Part shown: positions 6,697 to 9,599 of the stretch, in pieces
Layout: each line of letters opens with the position of its first letter
Position numbering within the stretch: the stretch's first letter is position 1
Assembly (NCBI GenBank): GCA_007118445.1
Contig: SKRP01000093.1
Coordinates: forward strand, 1 to 9,599
Direction of reading: 5' to 3'
DNA length: 9,599 nucleotides
DNA from: Natronohydrobacter sp.
GTDB taxonomy: Bacteria > Pseudomonadota > Alphaproteobacteria > Rhodobacterales > Rhodobacteraceae
Notes under the pieces: generated by a model
The model's database searches: none
The model's input: the letters and a program-made list of their open reading frames with translations, nothing else
What the model was told of the DNA's origin: nothing
Program-made: the position numbers and the translations under genes

Positions 6697-7464
6697 TCAC
6701 AGAAAACCCTCGCTACGGAAGCTGAATTCCCGCGACGCCCCGATGATCAGATGATCATGCAAGGTAATCGACAGGGTTTCTCCGGCGCTTCGAATCGCCT
6801 CGGTCATCGAAATGTCCGACTGTGAGGGGCTGGGATCGCCAGAGGGGTGATTGTGAATGAGAATCAGCGCGCTGGCATTGAGTTCAAGCGCTCTGCGCAG
6901 GATTTCCCGGGGATAGACCGGGACATGATCCACAGTGCCATCTGCTGCGATCTCATCTGCGATCAAGCCGTTCTTCCGGTCCAGATAGAGCACGCGCAAT
7001 TGTTCCGTCTCTCTGTGCGCCAGGCATGTGTGGCAGTAGGTCAACAAGTCCTGTGAGCTTGAAATCACCGGCCGCGCCAGAATCCGCGCGCGTGCCATAC
7101 GGGTCGCGCATAACTCTGCCAGCTTCAATTGACAGATCGCAGCATCCCCAAGCCCGCCAACGAGAGACAATCGCGCCACTGGTGCCGCGATAACCCGGCT
7201 CAGATCGCCGAATCGTGCGAGCAGACATTTCGCGAGAGCGCCCGTTTCTTTCACAGGCAAGACAGAGGACAAGATCATTTCCAGAACCCGCTGATCCGTC
7301 ATTTCACTGAAATCGGGCATATCCGCAGATCGCTGAATCGGCCGATCACACAACGCCGACTCGTAATGCATTTCCGCAGCACGCTCATACGAAACGATGC
7401 CCTGCAGCGCATGAGGCACCGTTCCAATTTCAGAAATGTCGCGTTGTTCCAGTTGCATAAGCAT
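6697..7464 (-). CDS. radC: RadC-family JAB1/MPN (JAMM) protein, divergent
   Basis: The 255-residue protein has the RadC layout. A divergent N-terminus (1-50) leads into a helical region with a helix-hairpin-helix-like turn LSLVGGLGD (99-107), suggesting DNA contact. A C-terminal MPN domain follows (about 131-254). The metal-binding JAMM motif HNHPSGDPSPSQSD is intact: His204, His206 and Asp217 in HxHx10D. Strongly conserved blocks include HRETEQLRVLYLDRKN (150-165), TVDHVPVYPREI (177-188) and LHDHLIIG (235-242). The biochemical role of RadC proteins is unsettled; a link to DNA repair or recombination is the traditional assumption. The N-terminal RERLR-type segment usual in RadC is poorly conserved (DRPIQRSADM), so this may be a second copy or a fast-evolving version. 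The start at 7464 has only a weak GAG signal and sits against a palindrome. Convergent with the 5569-6603 gene, divergent from the 7658 gene. Confidence 0.9.
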   Translation of the reverse strand: MLMQLEQRDISEIGTVPHALQGIVSYERAAEMHYESALCDRPIQRSADMPDFSEMTDQRVLEMILSSVLPVKETGALAKCLLARFGDLSRVIAAPVARLSLVGGLGDAAICQLKLAELCATRMARARILARPVISSSQDLLTYCHTCLAHRETEQLRVLYLDRKNGLIADEIAADGTVDHVPVYPREILRRALELNASALILIHNHPSGDPSPSQSDISMTEAIRSAGETLSITLHDHLIIGASREFSFRSEGFL

Positions 7465-7466
7465 TC

Positions 7467-7483
7467 ATGACTCACAGAGTCAT
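7467..7483 (-). promoter_or_regulatory. Perfect 17-bp palindrome at the radC start
   Basis: ATGACTC-ACA-GAGTCAT, a 7-bp perfect inverted repeat with a 3-base centre, ends 2 bases before the radC ATG (7464). On the minus-strand mRNA its downstream arm contains the only purine-rich GAG that could act as Shine-Dalgarno sequence. A hairpin would therefore hide it; alternatively it is an operator for a dimeric regulator. Confidence 0.55.
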
Positions 7484-7521
7484 AACAATGCCTTAACCTG
7501 AACTTTTTGCTGCCGAAATTG

Positions 7522-7550
7522 TTGCCAGACCCAAACTCTGGTGCTAGCAT
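7522..7550 (+). promoter_or_regulatory. Candidate sigma-70 promoter of the small secreted protein gene
   Basis: TTGCCA (7522-7527, five of six consensus bases), an exact 17-base spacer, and TAGCAT (7545-7550, four of six) give a good promoter candidate. The predicted start is near 7557, leaving a leader of about 100 bases before the ATG at 7658. The surrounding DNA is more AT-rich than the genes around it. Confidence 0.5.
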
Positions 7551-7552
7551 CA

Positions 7553-7578
7553 TCACAAGTGTGACATTTCACTGTGAA
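7553..7578 (+). promoter_or_regulatory. Array of alternating TCAC/GTGA half-sites at the predicted transcription start
   Basis: TCAC (7553-7556), GTGA (7561-7564), TCAC (7569-7572) and GTGA (7574-7577) alternate with 4-, 4- and 1-base spacers; the last pair forms the 11-bp palindrome TTCACTGTGAA (7568-7578). They lie just downstream of the -10 element, a typical repressor position. Operator function is inferred. Confidence 0.4.
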
Positions 7579-7657
7579 CAAGCAGGATTCCGCGCACTTG
7601 TGGGGCATTTCGAGCGGCAACCATAAAAATACCACAACTTTATCTTGGAGGACTACA

Positions 7658-7954
7658 ATGAAGAAGATCGCACTCCCGGCACTTGCTCTTGCAATGGCTC
7701 CTTTTTTTGCGACACCGGCGGCAGCATGGAAAGGTCACGTCGTCGAATGCTTTGACAAAGTGTATGTGGCACCGGAATACCGGACCACGAAGCACCTGGT
7801 GAAATCCGCGAAAACCAAGCTCGAATACCGCAATGGCAAAGGTGTCGAGCAGGTTTACCGCATGCATTACCCGGCCATCTATGAGCAGAAAAAGCATCTC
7901 GTGCGCCCGGGCCATTACGTGATGGTCGCTGCTCCGTGCCGCAAGGGCCACTAA
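7658..7954 (+). CDS. Small secreted protein with two related halves, function unknown
   Basis: 98 residues starting at ATG 7658 behind a perfect GGAGG (7647-7651) 6 bases upstream. The frame is open further upstream, but nothing supports an earlier start. A clear Sec signal peptide MKKIALPALALAMAPFFATPAAA predicts cleavage after Ala23, leaving a basic 75-residue mature protein starting WKGHVVECF. The mature part seems duplicated with a 34-residue offset: PEYRTTKHLVKSA (39-51) aligns with AIYEQKKHLVRPG (73-85). Single cysteines at 31 and 94 flank the two halves and could form one disulfide closing the module. I know of similar small periplasmic proteins in Rhodobacterales from memory but no function. 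The strong ribosome binding site and promoter suggest good expression; it is followed by a hairpin spanning the stop codon. Confidence 0.87.
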   Translation: MKKIALPALALAMAPFFATPAAAWKGHVVECFDKVYVAPEYRTTKHLVKSAKTKLEYRNGKGVEQVYRMHYPAIYEQKKHLVRPGHYVMVAAPCRKGH

Positions 7955-7961
7955 GCCCTTG
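7942..7961 (+). terminator. Hairpin spanning the stop codon of the small secreted protein gene
   Basis: CAAGGGC (7942-7948), loop CACTAA, GCCCTTG (7955-7961), a perfect 7-bp stem whose loop contains the TAA stop (7952-7954). No real T tract follows (only ATTTGTGG). It may end or stabilise the transcript, but a translating ribosome would open it. Confidence 0.4.
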
Positions 7962-8036
7962 ACGCATTTGTGGACAGCAATGTCACAGGGCCGCAGCGGG
8001 TAACTGCTGTCCTGGGACAACGCCACCCACTTTCTG

Positions 8037-8066
8037 CCCCGACGCTTCAATCGCGATGCGTCGGGG
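8037..8066. terminator. Strong 9-bp hairpin with a self-complementary loop
   Basis: CCCCGACGC (8037-8045) and GCGTCGGGG (8058-8066) are perfect complements around a 12-base loop that ends in the palindrome ATCGCGAT (8050-8057). It lies in the 170-base gap between the small secreted protein gene and the lipoprotein gene. Neither strand has a T run after it. It could be a Rho-assisted or hairpin-only terminator, a leader structure of the lipoprotein mRNA, or a protein site. Confidence 0.5.
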
Positions 8067-8124
8067 ATACACAGGGAAGATGAAACAAAGACTGATCATC
8101 CCGGATCATGAGCGGAGCAGACCC

Positions 8125-8463
8125 ATGCGTGCATTCATTTTTTTGGCAGGAACACTGCTGATTTCAGGCTGTTCTCATTTTTTTCCATCACGATCAGCGA
8201 CCAGCTGCGAAGCGGCAAGCCACGCCCTGCGGGTCCATGATTCGCGGATACAGTCTGCACGCGAAGCAGGAACGCTCGGCTTCACGGCCAATCTGGCGAC
8301 GCGCGGCTTTCGGACATATCACTGTGTCAGCACGCAGGGCAACCAGATCGCCTGCAGCAGCATCGAAGGTGGCATCGCTGCTGCCAACTCGTCGCGGGTG
8401 AATCGGCTGATGCGCGAGCGCAACGCGATCGAAAACCGCGCCGCGCGGGCCTGTCAGATCTGA
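8125..8463 (+). CDS. Small lipoprotein of unknown function
   Basis: 112 residues with a short lipoprotein signal peptide MRAFIFLAGTLLISGC: the lipobox ISGC places the lipidated cysteine at residue 16. The next residue is Ser, so by the Lol sorting rule the protein should go to the outer membrane. Four more cysteines (28, 67, 77, 110) suggest two disulfides. The middle part TANLATRGFRTYHCVSTQGNQIACSS is followed by an Ala/Arg-rich helical end. The ATG at 8125 is chosen for GGAG (8114-8117), 7 bases upstream, and for the signal peptide; an in-frame ATG at 8080 would add MKQRLIIPDHERSRP before it. No domain recognised. Its TGA abuts the stop codon of the convergent dnaJ. Confidence 0.82.
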   Translation: MRAFIFLAGTLLISGCSHFFPSRSATSCEAASHALRVHDSRIQSAREAGTLGFTANLATRGFRTYHCVSTQGNQIACSSIEGGIAAANSSRVNRLMRERNAIENRAARACQI

Positions 8464-8466
8464 TCA
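8461..8466. other. Back-to-back convergent stop codons in TGATCA
   Basis: TGA (8461-8463) ends the lipoprotein gene on the plus strand, and TCA (8464-8466) is the TGA of dnaJ on the minus strand. The two coding regions touch with no base between them, so there is no room for a terminator outside coding sequence. Confidence 0.95.
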
Positions 8467-9599
8467 GCCTTTCATCCCGTCCCAGAACCCCTTGACCTTG
8501 TCAAAGAACCCTGAACTTTCGGGATTATTCTCTGCGCTGAGCTTCTCGAATTCCTCGAGCAGTTCCTTTTGACGCGCTGTCAGGTTTACCGGGGTTTCCA
8601 CCGCAAGTTCGATCAGCATATCACCCTGCCCACCACCGCGCAGCATCGGCATGCCCTTGCCGCGCAGCCGCATCTGGCGACCCGACTGGCTGCCCGCAGG
8701 AATCTTGACCCGTGACCGCCCGCCGTCGATGGTTGGCACTTCAACCTCGCCGCCCAGCGCTGCGCGGGCGACGCTGACGGGGACGCGGCAATAAAGCGTC
8801 AGATCATCGCGCTTGAAAATCTGATGCTCAGCCACATCGACGAAAATATAGAGATCGCCCGGCGGCCCCCCGCGCAGACCGGCCTCGCCCTCGCCGGACA
8901 GCCTGATCCGGGTGCCTGTCTCGACACCGGCGGGAATATTGACCGACAGGCTGGCTTCTTTTTCGACCCGACCAGAGCCCATGCAGACCTTGCAGGGGTT
9001 CTTCACGATCTGCCCGGAACCACCGCAGGTCGGACAGGTGCGCTCGACAGTAAAGAAGCCCTGCTGTGCGCGCACCTTGCCCATGCCGGAACAGGTCGGA
9101 CAGACCACAGGCTCGGCACCGCCCTCGGCCCCCGAGCCCGAACAGGCACCGCATTCCGACAGGCGCGGCACGCGGATCGTCTTGCGCACACCTGCATAGG
9201 CTTCTTCGAGCGAGATCCGCATATTGTAGCGCAGATCCGACCCGCGTGTGGCCCGCGACCGCGCATTGCCGCGACCGCCGCCGACGAAATCACCGAACAG
9301 ATCCTCGAAAACATCAGAAAAGGCGCTGGCGAAATCCTGACCGCCACCATAGCCGCCCGCGCGCCCGCCCGGAGCACCGCCCATTCCACCTTCAAAGGCG
9401 GCATGGCCGTAACGATCATAGGCGGCCTTCTTCTCGGCATCCTTCAGGATTTCATAGGCTTCGTTCACTTCCTTGAACTGCGCTTCGGCCGTCGGATTGT
9501 CGGAATTGCGGTCAGGGTGCAATTCCTTGGCCTTCTTGCGATAGGCTTTTTTCAAATCGTCAGCAGTGGCAGATTTGCTGACGCCGAGCACATCGTAGA
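8464..9599 (-). CDS. dnaJ: DnaJ (Hsp40) co-chaperone, first codons outside the window
   Basis: Cytoplasmic co-chaperone that delivers substrates to DnaK and stimulates its ATPase. 377 codons are visible, reading in at YDVLGVSKSA; only about six to eight N-terminal residues (typically M-x-K-R-D-Y) lie beyond the right edge. In fragment numbering the J domain is 1-64 with HPD at 27-29. The Gly/Phe-rich linker is about 64-112. The cysteine-rich zinc domain has four CxxCxGxG repeats (149-156, 166-173, 188-195, 202-209). The C-terminal substrate-binding domains include GEGEAGLRGGPPGDLYI and end in GFWDGMKG. All four zinc repeats are intact, so this is a full type A DnaJ. dnaK usually lies immediately upstream, here outside the window. 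The GTG at 9591 is Val of DVLGV, not the start. The stop abuts that of the convergent lipoprotein gene. Confidence 0.98.
   Translation of the reverse strand, partial: YDVLGVSKSATADDLKKAYRKKAKELHPDRNSDNPTAEAQFKEVNEAYEILKDAEKKAAYDRYGHAAFEGGMGGAPGGRAGGYGGGQDFASAFSDVFEDLFGDFVGGGRGNARSRATRGSDLRYNMRISLEEAYAGVRKTIRVPRLSECGACSGSGAEGGAEPVVCPTCSGMGKVRAQQGFFTVERTCPTCGGSGQIVKNPCKVCMGSGRVEKEASLSVNIPAGVETGTRIRLSGEGEAGLRGGPPGDLYIFVDVAEHQIFKRDDLTLYCRVPVSVARAALGGEVEVPTIDGGRSRVKIPAGSQSGRQMRLRGKGMPMLRGGGQGDMLIELAVETPVNLTARQKELLEEFEKLSAENNPESSGFFDKVKGFWDGMKG

Noticed and set aside
6743..6758. Palindrome ATGATCA-GA-TGATCAT inside radC
   Set aside because: It encodes the strongly conserved RadC peptide HDHLIIG, so codon constraint explains it.
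7493..7507. Possible CtrA box TTAA-N7-TTTT upstream of radC and the small secreted protein gene
   Set aside because: Only the first half matches the TTAA-N7-TTAA consensus. In AT-rich spacer DNA this is not meaningful.
8005..8020. Palindrome TGTCC-TG-GGACA before the lipoprotein gene
   Set aside because: The two-base centre cannot form an RNA hairpin as drawn, and the site matches no operator I know. Short repeats like this are frequent.
8080..8124. Earlier in-frame start for the lipoprotein
   Set aside because: It would put 15 hydrophilic residues before a well-formed lipoprotein signal peptide. The ATG at 8125 has GGAG at a proper distance.
1..9599. Insertion sequences, attachment sites, tRNA/rRNA genes, CRISPR arrays
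   Set aside because: No transposase or integrase, no repeated spacer pattern, and no tRNA- or rRNA-like sequence was seen on either strand.

Overview
The window reads as chromosomal DNA of an alphaproteobacterium, most likely of the order Rhodobacterales. This rests on three things: the GC-rich codon use, the ArgJ, SecA, DnaJ and RadC sequences, and the arrangement of a divergent secA facing a periplasmic PPIase-argJ-mutT operon, which I recall from that group. I could not run a database search. No mobile element, phage gene, CRISPR array, tRNA or rRNA is visible, and no gap between genes exceeds 300 bases.

Left part (1-2543, minus strand): a three-gene operon reads leftwards. It encodes an exported parvulin-type peptidyl-prolyl isomerase, then ArgJ (arginine biosynthesis, acetyl-transfer step), then a MutT-type Nudix hydrolase that runs off the left edge. 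The argJ stop and the mutT GTG start share four bases (GTGA). The PPIase-argJ gap holds a perfect 8-bp hairpin.

Centre (2544-5455): a 221-bp divergent control region separates this operon from secA, the Sec translocase ATPase. It carries a candidate promoter and two candidate hairpins in the secA leader. The Sec-exported PPIase beside secA is a functional pairing of export motor and periplasmic folding factor.

Right part (5569-8463): secA is followed by an unrecognised single-pass membrane-anchored protein. Next come a divergent minus-strand RadC/JAMM protein, a small secreted protein built from two related halves, and a small lipoprotein. This is the less ordinary stretch. Its intergenic regions are visibly more AT-rich and rich in perfect inverted repeats: a 17-bp palindrome at the radC start, four alternating TCAC/GTGA half-sites at the small secreted gene's promoter, and a 9-bp-stem hairpin whose loop holds a self-complementary octamer.

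Right edge (8464-9599, minus strand): dnaJ, the Hsp40 co-chaperone, lacks only its first few codons. Its stop codon and that of the convergent lipoprotein gene abut in the single palindrome TGATCA.

Most of the window is conserved housekeeping sequence. I see no clear new multi-gene system. The best candidates for undescribed biology are the orphan secA neighbour, the duplicated small secreted protein with its promoter symmetry, and the unusual hairpins.
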